From Hymenobacter gelipurpurascens (lineage in GTDB: Bacteria; Bacteroidota; Bacteroidia; Cytophagales; Hymenobacteraceae): DNA of 64,000 nt. The notes under the pieces were generated by a model that was not told where the DNA came from, searched no databases, and worked only from the letters and a program-made list of their open reading frames with translations. The first letter of the stretch is position 1, and each line of letters starts with the position of its first letter. This document shows, piece after piece, positions 17,474-25,597 of this stretch. The position numbers and the translations under genes were made by a program. The DNA is taken from contig NZ_FYEW01000002.1 in assembly GCF_900187375.1 (NCBI RefSeq), positions 62,001 through 126,000 on the forward strand. Direction: 5' to 3'.

Positions 17474-18337
17474 ATGAAACCACCTGGCCTGCCCGTTTTT
17501 ACCCTGGAGTCGTTTCCGCAGAACCGGCCGCACCGCCCATGGTATCTGGAGCGGCTGGAGCGGCACGTGGCTAAATTTCCCGGCATCAGCCAGCCCCACG
17601 CCCACGATTTTTACCTGCTGCTCTACGTCACGCAGGGCCGCGGCACCCACACCATTGATTTGGTGGCCTACGAGCTGCGGCCGGGCAGTCTGTTTTTTAT
17701 GGTGCCGGGGCAGGTGCACCACTGGCAGCTTTCCGAGGATGCGCAGGGCTACGTGGCGTTTTTCGAGGCCGACTTCTACCTGTTTCGCTACCCCGGACCG
17801 CGCCTATACCAGTACCCGTTCTTTACCGCCGCCCATTCGCCGGTGCTGCAGCTTGGCCCCGAGGACACCGCCATTCGGCCTCTTATGGAGCGCATGTGGG
17901 CTGAGGATACCACGCCGGCACCACAGCAGGACGAGGTGTTTCGCTCCTACCTACACATCTGCCTGGAGCTGGCCGCCCGCCACTACACCGCGCCAGCTGC
18001 CGCCGCGCCCGACGAGCCACGACATGCCCAGCAGCTCCTGCGCGAGTTCGGCCTGCTGCTCAACCAGCACTTCCGTACCCACCGCAGCGTGCAGCATTAC
18101 GCCGATTTACTGCACGTATCCCCGAACCACCTGAACGCCCTGTGCCGCCGCCAACTGGGTAAAACGGCCAGCGCCCTCATTCAGGAGCGCGTGCTGGTAG
18201 AAGCCCGCCGCCTGCTCCGCCACACCGATGCCACCATAGGCCAGGTGGCCGATGCCTTGGGCTTCGAGGATGCCTCCTACTTCGGGCGCTACTTCCGCAA
18301 GCACACCGGCCAGACGCCTGGAGAAGTAAAAGGATGA
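17474..18337 (+). CDS. AraC family transcriptional regulator (cupin sensor domain)
   Basis: 287 residues. The N-terminal cupin-like domain has SQPHAHDFYLLLYVTQGRG and LRPGSLFFMVPGQVHHWQL, the usual arm-type ligand-binding fold. The C-terminal double helix-turn-helix has HYADLLHVSPNHLNALCRRQ and ATIGQVADALGFEDASYFGR, ending FRKHTGQTPGEVKG. It is a soluble one-component regulator. It sits directly after the small membrane protein, and the inducer and targets are not evident. Confidence 0.9.
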   Translation: MKPPGLPVFTLESFPQNRPHRPWYLERLERHVAKFPGISQPHAHDFYLLLYVTQGRGTHTIDLVAYELRPGSLFFMVPGQVHHWQLSEDAQGYVAFFEADFYLFRYPGPRLYQYPFFTAAHSPVLQLGPEDTAIRPLMERMWAEDTTPAPQQDEVFRSYLHICLELAARHYTAPAAAAPDEPRHAQQLLREFGLLLNQHFRTHRSVQHYADLLHVSPNHLNALCRRQLGKTASALIQERVLVEARRLLRHTDATIGQVADALGFEDASYFGRYFRKHTGQTPGEVKG

Positions 18338-18611
18338 TGAGGTTAGAAGGTGATGGGGCGAGGCGGATATGAGGTGAAAGCCGTTGTGTCATTGCGAGGA
18401 CGAAGGACGAAGCAATCTCTCCTTGTCGCTGGCAGTACTTCTGCCGAAACTGAAAGGACCTTGCCACTCCGGTGGAGGCACCGTTTTTTTCAGGCATCAA
18501 TAGTTTGTGCAATGATGAAGGAAAGATTGCTTCGTCCTTCGTCCTCGCAATGACACAACGGCCAGGCCTAGGCCACCTCCCATCACCTCGATCCTTCATC
18601 ACCTCATCACT
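18329..18611. repeat. Nested inverted repeats filling a 380-base gene-free gap
   Basis: The inner element has 38-base perfect arms at 18381-18418 (starting CCGTTGTGTCATTGCGAGGA) and 18524-18562. It is bracketed by an outer, less perfect inverted repeat: GATGAGGTTAGAAGGTGATG at the left near 18335 and its near complement (CCCATCACCTCGATCCTTCA...) at 18580-18611. The 105-base centre holds no gene. The remainder of the gap up to 18719 holds only the promoter of the DUF983 gene. Confidence 0.85.
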
Positions 18612-18683
18612 GATTCAACTGTGAGAATTGATTTGTACCAAACAAACCCGCAAACGTATCTGCCCTTGCCGGTTTGCGCGTAG

Positions 18684-18691
18684 TAGTTTTG
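18684..18691 (+). promoter_or_regulatory. -7 promoter element for the DUF983 gene
   Basis: TAGTTTTG matches TAnnTTTG, 28 bases before the start. A TTG at 18666-18668 is 15 bases upstream, shorter than the usual spacing. Confidence 0.45.
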
Positions 18692-18719
18692 TATAAACGC
18701 TTTTCAGGCGCCTGAACTC

Positions 18720-19136
18720 ATGCAAAAAACCGATTCTACCGCTTTGGCCATGTTGGAGCAGAAGTGCCCCCGCTGCCATCAAGGGCCTTTATTCTGTACC
18801 AGCGCTTTCAACCTGACCAAGTTTGCCGATATGCCCGAGGCCTGCCCCGTGTGCGGACAGCGCTACGAGCCGGAGCCTGGGTTCTACTGGGGCGCCATGT
18901 ACATCACGTTTGCCTTCTCCACGGGTATTATGCTGGTGGTAGGCTTTCTGGTGTATCACCTGCTCAATGACCCCGATACGTGGGTGTACATAACTGCCGT
19001 AGCCTTCTTTACGGTGGTGCTGGCGCCCCTAAGCCTGCGCTATTCCCGCACGCTCATGCTCTACTGGTTCGGCGGCGTAAACTACGAGCCCGAACGCGCC
19101 AACCGTACCGGCCATCGGTCTACCACTTCATCGTAG
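18720..19136 (+). CDS. DUF983 zinc-ribbon membrane protein
   Basis: 138 residues. The N terminus has a four-cysteine zinc ribbon (KCPRCHQGPLF, then ACPVCGQRYEPEPGFYWGAM), followed by two transmembrane segments (FAFSTGIMLVVGFLVYHLL and VYITAVAFFTVVLAPLSL). This is the standard DUF983 layout, often encoded near cytochrome oxidase genes in other phyla; no such genes lie here. Molecular function unknown. A strong terminator follows. Confidence 0.88.
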   Translation: MQKTDSTALAMLEQKCPRCHQGPLFCTSAFNLTKFADMPEACPVCGQRYEPEPGFYWGAMYITFAFSTGIMLVVGFLVYHLLNDPDTWVYITAVAFFTVVLAPLSLRYSRTLMLYWFGGVNYEPERANRTGHRSTTSS

Positions 19137-19156
19137 GCCACTCACGCATTGCCTCT

Positions 19157-19210
19157 AAAAAACGCGCGACCTGTACTGGCTCTGAGCTGGTGCAGGTCGC
19201 GCGTTTTTAT
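19157..19210 (+). terminator. Terminator after DUF983
   Basis: Stem AAAAACGCGCGACCTG(C/T)A pairs with its complement around a loop near GGCTCTGAGC, ending in TTTTTA. Confidence 0.85.
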
Positions 19211-19288
19211 GGCAAGGAGTGGCCTAGCAGCCCGCCCTGAAGGCAGGCTGCCAACCGGCCAACGGTCCAAAAGCAGTAAGTTGCAGGC

Positions 19289-20725
19289 ATGTCAAGTGTT
19301 TCTCTCCGACTGCTCTGTTTTGGCCTGCTGACGCTGCTGGCGGCCTGCTCTCCCGCCGACGTCAATGCCCCCTGCGACGTGCCGATGCCCAAGCCCTACA
19401 CCATCCGCCACCCCGCCTGGGCCGATTCGGCCAGCATCTACGAAGTCAATATCCGCCAGTACACGCCTGAGGGTACGTTTCGGGCCTTTGAGGCCCACCT
19501 GCCGCGCCTGCAGAAAATGGGCGTGGGCATTTTGTGGCTGATGCCGGTGCAGCCCATCGGGGAGCTGAACCGCAAAGGCACGCTGGGCAGCCAGTATTCC
19601 ATCCGGGATTACCGGGCCGTAAACCCTGAGTTTGGCAACTTGGAAGACCTGCGCCACCTCATCAACGAGGCCCACAAGCGCGGCATGCACGTCATTCTCG
19701 ACTGGGTAGCCAACCACACCAGCTGGGATAGTAAGCTCTCTAAGGAGCACCCCGAGTGGTTTACCAAAAACAAGAAGGGCCAGTTTCAGCCGCCCGTTTC
19801 GGATTGGCAGGACGTCATCGACCTCGACTACAGCAAGCCCGAGCTGCGCCAGTACATGCAGGAAAGTATGGCCTACTGGGTGCGCGAGGCCGGTTTCGAT
19901 GGCTTTCGGTGCGATGTAGCGGGCCTCGTGCCCACCGAGTTCTGGAACGACACGCGCCAGAAGCTCGACAAGATCAAGCCGGTGTTTATGCTGGCCGAAT
20001 GGGACGAGCTGTTTCCACCTACTTTCCTGAAGCGCGAAGACTTCAACCCCGACACCAAGCTGCTGGAAAAGGCCTTCGACATGACCTATGGCCTGCGTCT
20101 ACACGCCCTCCTGGATAGCGTGGCCAACAATAAAAAGCCCGCCTCTGCCCTCGATGCCTATTTTGCTGCCGAGTGCCGCCGCTACCCGGCCCAGGTGTAC
20201 CTGATGTATTTCACCACCTCCCACGACATCAACAGTTGGGATGGCTCGGAGTATGAGCGCGTAGGCACCAACGCCCGGCCGCTGGCCGTGCTAGCCGCCC
20301 TGTTGCCGGGCATGCCTATGGTGTACTCGGGCCAGGAAGCAGCCCTGAAAAAACGCCTGCGGTTCTTCGATAAGGACACCATTGATTGGCAGGATTATCC
20401 GCTGCAGGATTTCTACACCCGCCTGCTCCAGCTCAAGAAACGCCACCCCGCCCTACGCAACGGCGACGCCTGCAGCGAGTTTGAGCGCCTGCCCGCCAGC
20501 TCCGACCCGCAGGTGTACGCTTTCGTGCGCCGTAAGGGAGAAACCGGCGTGGTGGTGGCTGCCAACCTCAGCCGCCTGCCCCACGAAATCACGATGCGCA
20601 CCCTCGGGCCCGGTGTATACCGGGAGCTGTTCAGCGAGCAGGTAATGAAGCTGGGCTCGGGCTCCAAAGTGCTGCTGCCCGCCCACAGCTACCGCGTGTA
20701 TGAGCGCCTGCCGGATCTGGATTAG
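19289..20725 (+). CDS. Alpha-amylase family glycoside hydrolase (GH13), lipoprotein
   Basis: 478 residues with a lipoprotein signal (LLTLLAACSP), so it is probably anchored in the cell envelope. The GH13 barrel begins ASIYEVNIRQYTPEGTFRAF. Catalytic residues: Asp209 in GFRCDVAGL, Glu237 in LAEWDELF, and the transition-state Asp in TTSHDINSWDG. The C-terminal beta domain ends SYRVYERLPDL. It probably acts on maltodextrins or starch fragments, but the exact bond specificity cannot be read. A close paralogue without signal lies at 21295; the two share very long identical stretches such as KDTIDWQDYPLQDFYTRLLQ. Confidence 0.9.
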   Translation: MSSVSLRLLCFGLLTLLAACSPADVNAPCDVPMPKPYTIRHPAWADSASIYEVNIRQYTPEGTFRAFEAHLPRLQKMGVGILWLMPVQPIGELNRKGTLGSQYSIRDYRAVNPEFGNLEDLRHLINEAHKRGMHVILDWVANHTSWDSKLSKEHPEWFTKNKKGQFQPPVSDWQDVIDLDYSKPELRQYMQESMAYWVREAGFDGFRCDVAGLVPTEFWNDTRQKLDKIKPVFMLAEWDELFPPTFLKREDFNPDTKLLEKAFDMTYGLRLHALLDSVANNKKPASALDAYFAAECRRYPAQVYLMYFTTSHDINSWDGSEYERVGTNARPLAVLAALLPGMPMVYSGQEAALKKRLRFFDKDTIDWQDYPLQDFYTRLLQLKKRHPALRNGDACSEFERLPASSDPQVYAFVRRKGETGVVVAANLSRLPHEITMRTLGPGVYRELFSEQVMKLGSGSKVLLPAHSYRVYERLPDLD

Positions 20726-20740
20726 CCTTACTACTTCCCC

Positions 20741-21220
20741 ATGACTGAACTGCTCACCGCTCAGTACGACTTAGTTCGGGATGCCCGCAGCGTGCTACTG
20801 GCCTACTGCGCTATCCTTGCTCCCGCCGATTTCACGGCTCCCCTTCCGGCCTTCAACCACAGCAGCATCCGTGATTTATTGGTCCACGGCGCCGCTACTT
20901 ACCAGCACTGGCTCGTGAACGTGGCGCTAGGCCAGTCCCACCCCTACCCCGAGGAAGCCACATTTCCGGACGTAGCGGCCGTAGGCCAGTTGTACGCACA
21001 AACAGATGAATTCGTGGCCGAGCATTTGCAGCGCTTCCGGGGCCAATGGCAGACGGCAATGCCGTTGCGGGTGCCGCGTCGCTCTGAGCCGGTGCAGCTC
21101 ACGCCGCTGGCCCTTTTCACGCACGTCATCACCCACGAGTTTCACCACAAAGGCCAGATCCTGAGCATGAGCCGGCAACTCGGTTACACGCCCGTAGATA
21201 CTGATGTAGTGCGCACCTGA
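20741..21220 (+). CDS. DinB family protein (putative metal-dependent helical bundle)
   Basis: 159 residues. DinB/YfiT four-helix-bundle pattern with the three expected histidines: one in LLVHGAATYQHWL, two in ITHEFHHKGQILSM. Members bind a divalent metal and some are thiol transferases; the substrate is unknown. It starts 15 bases after the lipoprotein amylase and precedes the second amylase by 74 bases, so it sits between the two copies. Confidence 0.85.
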   Translation: MTELLTAQYDLVRDARSVLLAYCAILAPADFTAPLPAFNHSSIRDLLVHGAATYQHWLVNVALGQSHPYPEEATFPDVAAVGQLYAQTDEFVAEHLQRFRGQWQTAMPLRVPRRSEPVQLTPLALFTHVITHEFHHKGQILSMSRQLGYTPVDTDVVRT

Positions 21221-21294
21221 CCTGGCCTAGCGGCAGCCTGCCCCGGCCGTTTTGCGTAGGCACACCTATTTCTTTCGCCACTCTGCTTTCTGCC

Positions 21295-22641
21295 GTGACC
21301 TATTCCGAAGTACACCCCAACGCGCATCTGTTTCAGGTTCAGCACCCCGCCTGGGCCGCTCACGCCAGCATTTACGAGGTAAATATCCGCCAATACACGC
21401 CAGAGGGCACCTTTCGGGCCTTTGAGGCCCACTTGCCGCGGCTGGCCGCCATGGGCATTACCATTGTCTGGCTGATGCCGGTTCACCCCATTGGGCAAGT
21501 GAACCGCAAGGGCACACTAGGCAGCCAGTACGCCGTGCAGGATTATTACGGCGTGAACCCCGAGTTTGGGACGCTTGATGATCTGCGCCACCTCGTGCAA
21601 ACGGCCCACGCGCTAGGCCTCTATGTGCTCCTCGATTGGGTGGCCAACCACACCAGTTGGGACAACCCATTGGCTGAGCAGCACCCTGAGTGGTTCACCA
21701 AAGACGCCCTAGGCAATTTCGTGCCGCCCGTCGCCGATTGGCAGGACGTCATCGACCTCGATTACAGCCACCCTGAGCTGCGCCGCTACATGACCGACGC
21801 CCTGCTCTACTGGGTGCGCGAGGCCGACATTGACGGCTACCGCTGCGATGTGGCCGGCCTCGTCCCGACTGATTTTTGGGATGAGGCCCGTCAGGAGCTG
21901 GATCAGCTGAAGCCCGTATTTATGCTGGCCGAGTGGGACGAGCTGTACCCCTCCGGCGGCCTTACCTGGGAGGAGTTCGATAGCAATACTCAACTGCTGG
22001 AGCGGGCGTTTGACATGACGTTCGGCCTGCGCCTGCACTACCTCCTCGACCACATCGCCGAAGACAAGCAGCCCCTCCACGACATTGATGTGTACCTAGC
22101 CGCCGAGCGCGCCAAATACCCGCCCGGCGTGTACCTGATGCACTTCACCAGCAACCACGATGTAAACAGCTGGGACGGCACCGAGTATGAGCGCCTGGGC
22201 CCCAACGTGCTGCCCTTCGCCGTGCTCACCTGCCTGCTCCCCGGCATGCCGCTGGTGTACTCAGGCCAGGAAGCCGCCCTCAACAAGCGCCTCGCCTTCT
22301 TTGATAAGGACACTATTGATTGGCAGGACTATCCGCTTCAGGATTTCTATACGCGCTTGCTTCAGCTCAAGAAACGCCACCCTGCCCTGCACAACGGCCA
22401 GCTGGAAAGTCGCTTCGAGCGCCTGCCCTCAGCACCGGATGTTTATGCATTCGTCCGCCATCATGGCACGGCGGCTGTTTTGATAGCCATCAATAGCAGC
22501 TCGGAGCCACAGACGCTGGAGCTGCCGCAAGAAGCAGCCGGTACATACCTAGATGTTTTCAGTGACACGCAGTTAATGTTCGTAACGAATGACAACCTCA
22601 CCATTCGGGCCCACGGCTGGCGGGTGCTGGAGAAACTGTGA
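21295..22641 (+). CDS. Alpha-amylase family glycoside hydrolase (GH13), cytosolic paralogue
   Basis: 448 residues from a GTG start (VTYSEVHPNAHLFQV). No signal peptide. It parallels the upstream amylase along its whole length: ASIYEVNIRQYTPEGTFRAF, GYRCDVAGLVP (nucleophile Asp), LAEWDELYP (Glu) and FTSNHDVNSWDG (Asp). All catalytic residues are kept, so it should be active. The difference in signal peptide suggests one enzyme works in the envelope and one inside on imported oligosaccharides. An ATG-like alternative start was not seen close by. Confidence 0.9.
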   Translation: MTYSEVHPNAHLFQVQHPAWAAHASIYEVNIRQYTPEGTFRAFEAHLPRLAAMGITIVWLMPVHPIGQVNRKGTLGSQYAVQDYYGVNPEFGTLDDLRHLVQTAHALGLYVLLDWVANHTSWDNPLAEQHPEWFTKDALGNFVPPVADWQDVIDLDYSHPELRRYMTDALLYWVREADIDGYRCDVAGLVPTDFWDEARQELDQLKPVFMLAEWDELYPSGGLTWEEFDSNTQLLERAFDMTFGLRLHYLLDHIAEDKQPLHDIDVYLAAERAKYPPGVYLMHFTSNHDVNSWDGTEYERLGPNVLPFAVLTCLLPGMPLVYSGQEAALNKRLAFFDKDTIDWQDYPLQDFYTRLLQLKKRHPALHNGQLESRFERLPSAPDVYAFVRHHGTAAVLIAINSSSEPQTLELPQEAAGTYLDVFSDTQLMFVTNDNLTIRAHGWRVLEKL

Positions 22642-22679
22642 TCTGTAAAGTCCCTAACAGCACGTCCCTACACTCGCTC

Positions 22680-22774
22680 GTCATCCTGACGAAGGAAGGA
22701 TCTTATCACGCTGAAACGACTGGCCTAGCGCCTCGTGCGGACGTGAAAAGACTCTTCCTTCGTCAGGATGATGT
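22680..22774. repeat. Palindromic repeat element (CATCCTGAC family) with TGGCCTAG loop
   Basis: Left arm GTCATCCTGACGAAGGAAGG and right arm CCTTCGTCAGGATGA pair over about 24 bases with small imperfections. The loop carries GACTGGCCTAGCGCCTC, which recurs almost unchanged in the element at 25404. It lies between convergent genes. Confidence 0.85.
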
Positions 22775-22829
22775 GCTTTTGGTCAGGATAACGCGTGGGT
22801 AAAAGCGTGCTATAGGTGGCTATAAGCCC

Positions 22830-24410
22830 TTACTTTTTGCCCGCGCCGTACAGCACGTGCCCGTTGCGTAGGCCAGTATGCTTGCCCTCCTGCACCGTGA
22901 GGCGGCCGTTGACGAGCACGTATTTCATGCCCGTAGAATACTGGTGGGGCTGCGTGAACGTGGAGCGGTCCTGGACGGTGGCGGGGTCGAAGACCACGAT
23001 GTCGGCGGCGTAGCCGGGGCGCAACAGTCCGCGGTCCGGGAAGCCCATGGTTTGGGCGGGCAGGCTGGTCATGCGCCGGATGGCGTCTTCGAGGGTGAGC
23101 ACGTGCAAATCACGCACGTAGTGGCCTAGCACCCGGGCATTGGAGCCGTAGCCCCTCGGGTGCGGCATGCCCTGCTGCCACACCCTAATGCTGGCATCAG
23201 AAGCCACCATATTCTGCGGGTAACGCATAATCTGCTGCACATCGGGCTCACTCATGCCGTGGAAAACCATGCCGGCATCGTGCTGCAGCACCAGCTCCAG
23301 AATGGTGGACACCTCGGCGCGGGCTTTGTGAGGGCGCTTACGGCGGTTAATTTCCTCGATGCTGAGGCCCTGATAGCTGGTATCGGGCGGGAAGCTGGCT
23401 ACCACGGCATAGCTGAAGTGCTTGAGGCCGCGCCGCTTCAGGCGCCGGAGCATATCGGCCTCCACGGCGGCGCGCACTTGCGGGCGCTGCAACCGCACGC
23501 GTAGGGAGTCGCGGCCGTCGGCCTGCACATCGTCGGGGAGCAGGGTGCTGAGCGAGGTAGAGCTGGCCGTGTACGGATACTGGTCGATGGTGACCTGCTG
23601 GCCGCCCTGGCGGGCTTGCTCGATGAGGCCGAGCAGCTTATCGGCCTGGCCCCAGTTCTGCTGGCCGCCCAGTTTCAGGTGCGATATTTCCAGCGGCAGC
23701 CCCGCCTCGCGGGCCACCTGCAGCGCCTCCCGAATGGCAAAGGTCACACTGTCGCTTTCGTTGCGCATGTGGGTGGCGTAGAGGCCGTGATGCTGCCCTG
23801 CCACGCGGGCCAGGCGCACCATTTCCGGCGTGCGGGAATACGTTCCCGGCACGTAAATCAGCCCCGACGACAGACCTACGGCGCCCTCCTGCATAGCCTG
23901 CGCCACCAGGGCTTCCATCTGTTGCAGCTCGGCCTCGGTTGGAGCCCGCTTGGCGCGGCCCATCACGGCCTTGCGCACCGTGCCGTGCCCCACAAAAGAG
24001 GCCGTATTCACGGAGAGGCGTAGGCTATCGAGCTGCTGAAAGTACCGGCCCAGATTAAGGCGCGAGGAACCGCAGTTGCCGGTTACCACCGTCGTTACGC
24101 CATCATACAGGAAATTATCGGCAGTGGGCTGCTGCACCTCGTCGTCTTCGATATGGGTGTGCACATCAATAAAGCCCGGCGCCACGGCCAGGCCTTTGGC
24201 ATCCAGCACCGTTTCGGCCGGATAGTCGGCGGGCAGGTGGCCTATAGCCACAATCTGCCCGGCCCGAATGGCCACGTCGCCGGTGGTCCAGGCGTTGCCG
24301 GTGCCATCATAGAGCCGCCCGTTCCGAATGAGCACATCGGCGCGCGGCGGCGTCTGAGCTAGGCCTAGACGCGCGAGTAGCAACAGGTAAATCAGTATGG
24401 AAAGGCGCAT
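22830..24410 (-). CDS. N-acyl-D-amino-acid deacylase / D-aminoacylase family amidohydrolase, secreted
   Basis: 526 residues with a signal peptide (cleavage near GLAQ, residue 19). The metal-dependent amidohydrolase fold is shown by VLIRNGRLYDGTG, APGFIDVHTHIEDD (metal-binding His-x-His), THMRNESDS, LEISHLKLGG and ASDASIRVW. It ends with the usual ADIVVFDP and VLVNGRLTVQEGK. Family members remove acyl groups from D-amino acids; D-glutamate or dihydroorotase-like activity is also possible. The periplasmic location suggests salvage of cell-wall or environmental compounds. The class D beta-lactamase lies just upstream on the same strand. Confidence 0.87.
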   Translation of the reverse strand: MRLSILIYLLLLARLGLAQTPPRADVLIRNGRLYDGTGNAWTTGDVAIRAGQIVAIGHLPADYPAETVLDAKGLAVAPGFIDVHTHIEDDEVQQPTADNFLYDGVTTVVTGNCGSSRLNLGRYFQQLDSLRLSVNTASFVGHGTVRKAVMGRAKRAPTEAELQQMEALVAQAMQEGAVGLSSGLIYVPGTYSRTPEMVRLARVAGQHHGLYATHMRNESDSVTFAIREALQVAREAGLPLEISHLKLGGQQNWGQADKLLGLIEQARQGGQQVTIDQYPYTASSTSLSTLLPDDVQADGRDSLRVRLQRPQVRAAVEADMLRRLKRRGLKHFSYAVVASFPPDTSYQGLSIEEINRRKRPHKARAEVSTILELVLQHDAGMVFHGMSEPDVQQIMRYPQNMVASDASIRVWQQGMPHPRGYGSNARVLGHYVRDLHVLTLEDAIRRMTSLPAQTMGFPDRGLLRPGYAADIVVFDPATVQDRSTFTQPHQYSTGMKYVLVNGRLTVQEGKHTGLRNGHVLYGAGKK

Positions 24411-24462
24411 GGTATGATGGTAGAGCGTAGCGTAAGCTATAGCCTGAGCTTTTGATTTGATG

Positions 24463-25281
24463 CTACAGCCACTTCAGCTCCCGCAGCACCGCCTCGGTCA
24501 GGGCGCGGCGGGCACTAATGAACTGGTCGTTGGCGGGCTGCCCTGTCGGGGGCTCGATGTTCAGGGCGAAGTAAATGGTGCGACCATCGGCGCGATCAAG
24601 CCAGCCCACGAACCAGCCGTTATCGGGGTTGGTGGCGGAGCGGAAACGCCAGCCAGTTTTGCCATAGAGGGTATACTCCGGCGTTTTCTTCAGTTGCAGA
24701 ATCCGCTTTACGGCCCGCTGATGCCGGAGTGCCACGGGCAGCTTTTCGGCGTGCAGGCGGCGCAGAAACGCTACCTGCTCAAACTGCGTGATGCGCGAAT
24801 TGCCATCGAGCCAAAACGTGTCCACGTTCTGGGGCGCAACGTCCATGCGACCGTAGGCCAGTTTTGGGAGCCACTGCTGGTACGGCTGCACCCCTACCTG
24901 GCGGGCCAGCTGCTGGTAACAAGGTACGCACGACACGCGCAGGGCCTGGGCATAGGTCATGTCCTGATTCCACTGCGGAAAGTCGCGCTTTACGCCGTCC
25001 CACTTGCAAATGGTGGCCGTATCGGGCAGGGCACCGGTTTGCAGGCCAATGAGCGTGTTGGGAATTTTGAAGGTAGAAGCAGGCAAAAACCCCTGGCGGC
25101 AACGCGCCTGGTTGTAGGCCACATAGCGGCCGGTGGCCTCCTCGTACAGCAAGATGGAGCCTGTCACGCCGTATTGGTCGAAGTGCGCCTGGAAGTTTCG
25201 CTCCGTAACGGTGGGCGCAGAGGTGGCTCCCAACAGCAGAACGCTCCCCAGGCTCAGGAGCAAAAGGTAGATTCGTAGCAT
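24463..25281 (-). CDS. Class D (OXA-like) beta-lactamase
   Basis: 272 residues with a signal peptide (MLRIYLLLLSLGSVLLLGA). The serine beta-lactamase motifs of class D are present: PASTFK (Ser69, Lys72), SCV (Ser117-Val119) and YGKTGW (Lys208-Gly210). FWLDGN and GWFVGW fit too. The third motif, usually YGN, reads YGR (Tyr143-Arg145). It should hydrolyse penicillin-type beta-lactams in the periplasm through acylation of Ser69, with Lys72 as general base when carboxylated. The start at 25281 gives a normal class D length; 25 upstream codons are open but not signal-like. No mobile element adjoins it, so it is probably an intrinsic chromosomal gene. Confidence 0.85.
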   Translation of the reverse strand: MLRIYLLLLSLGSVLLLGATSAPTVTERNFQAHFDQYGVTGSILLYEEATGRYVAYNQARCRQGFLPASTFKIPNTLIGLQTGALPDTATICKWDGVKRDFPQWNQDMTYAQALRVSCVPCYQQLARQVGVQPYQQWLPKLAYGRMDVAPQNVDTFWLDGNSRITQFEQVAFLRRLHAEKLPVALRHQRAVKRILQLKKTPEYTLYGKTGWRFRSATNPDNGWFVGWLDRADGRTIYFALNIEPPTGQPANDQFISARRALTEAVLRELKWL

Positions 25282-25347
25282 GGCAGTGAAGGTAAGGCCC
25301 CCGCTGAAATAGCAAACCTGGCCTAGATGGGCTTGTACAATAAGTAA

Positions 25348-25579
25348 GACCGTCATGTTGAGTACAGTTGGAGCATCTCAAATCGGTCTAGAGCACTCCT
25401 GCATGTCATCCTGAGCGGCGACGCAGGATCTTACCGTGCAAGAACGACTGGCCTAGCGCCTCATGCTGACGTGGTAATATCCTTCGTCGCCGCTTGATGC
25501 GCGGAATGCTCAGGATGACGTGCTTTTTGGTGAGCAACATCAGCACACGAGATGCTTCGACAAGCTCAGCATGACGGCC
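25348..25579. repeat. Two palindromic elements nested one inside the other
   Basis: Outer arms: GACCGTCATGTTGAG...GGAGCATCTC (25348-25379) and GAGATGCTTCGACAAGCTCA...GACGG (25550-25579), the family seen at 27250 and 41076. Inner element 25404-25520: arms GTCATCCTGAGCGGCGACGC and GCTCAGGATGAC, the family seen at 9136 and 22680, with loop GACTGGCCTAGCGCCTCATG. This fills the 316-base gap between the beta-lactamase and the YdeI gene; nothing else is visible there. Confidence 0.85.
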
Positions 25580-25597
25580 TTTTCTATTTACCCTGGC

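Noticed and set aside
24457..25278. Open frame of 273 codons opposite the beta-lactamase
   Set aside because: The minus-strand product has all class D motifs and a signal peptide; the plus-strand frame has none.
25348..25579. Insertion sequence or CRISPR array
   Set aside because: No transposase frame, and the repeats are inverted arms and not regularly spaced direct repeats. No CRISPR-like array was seen anywhere in the window.
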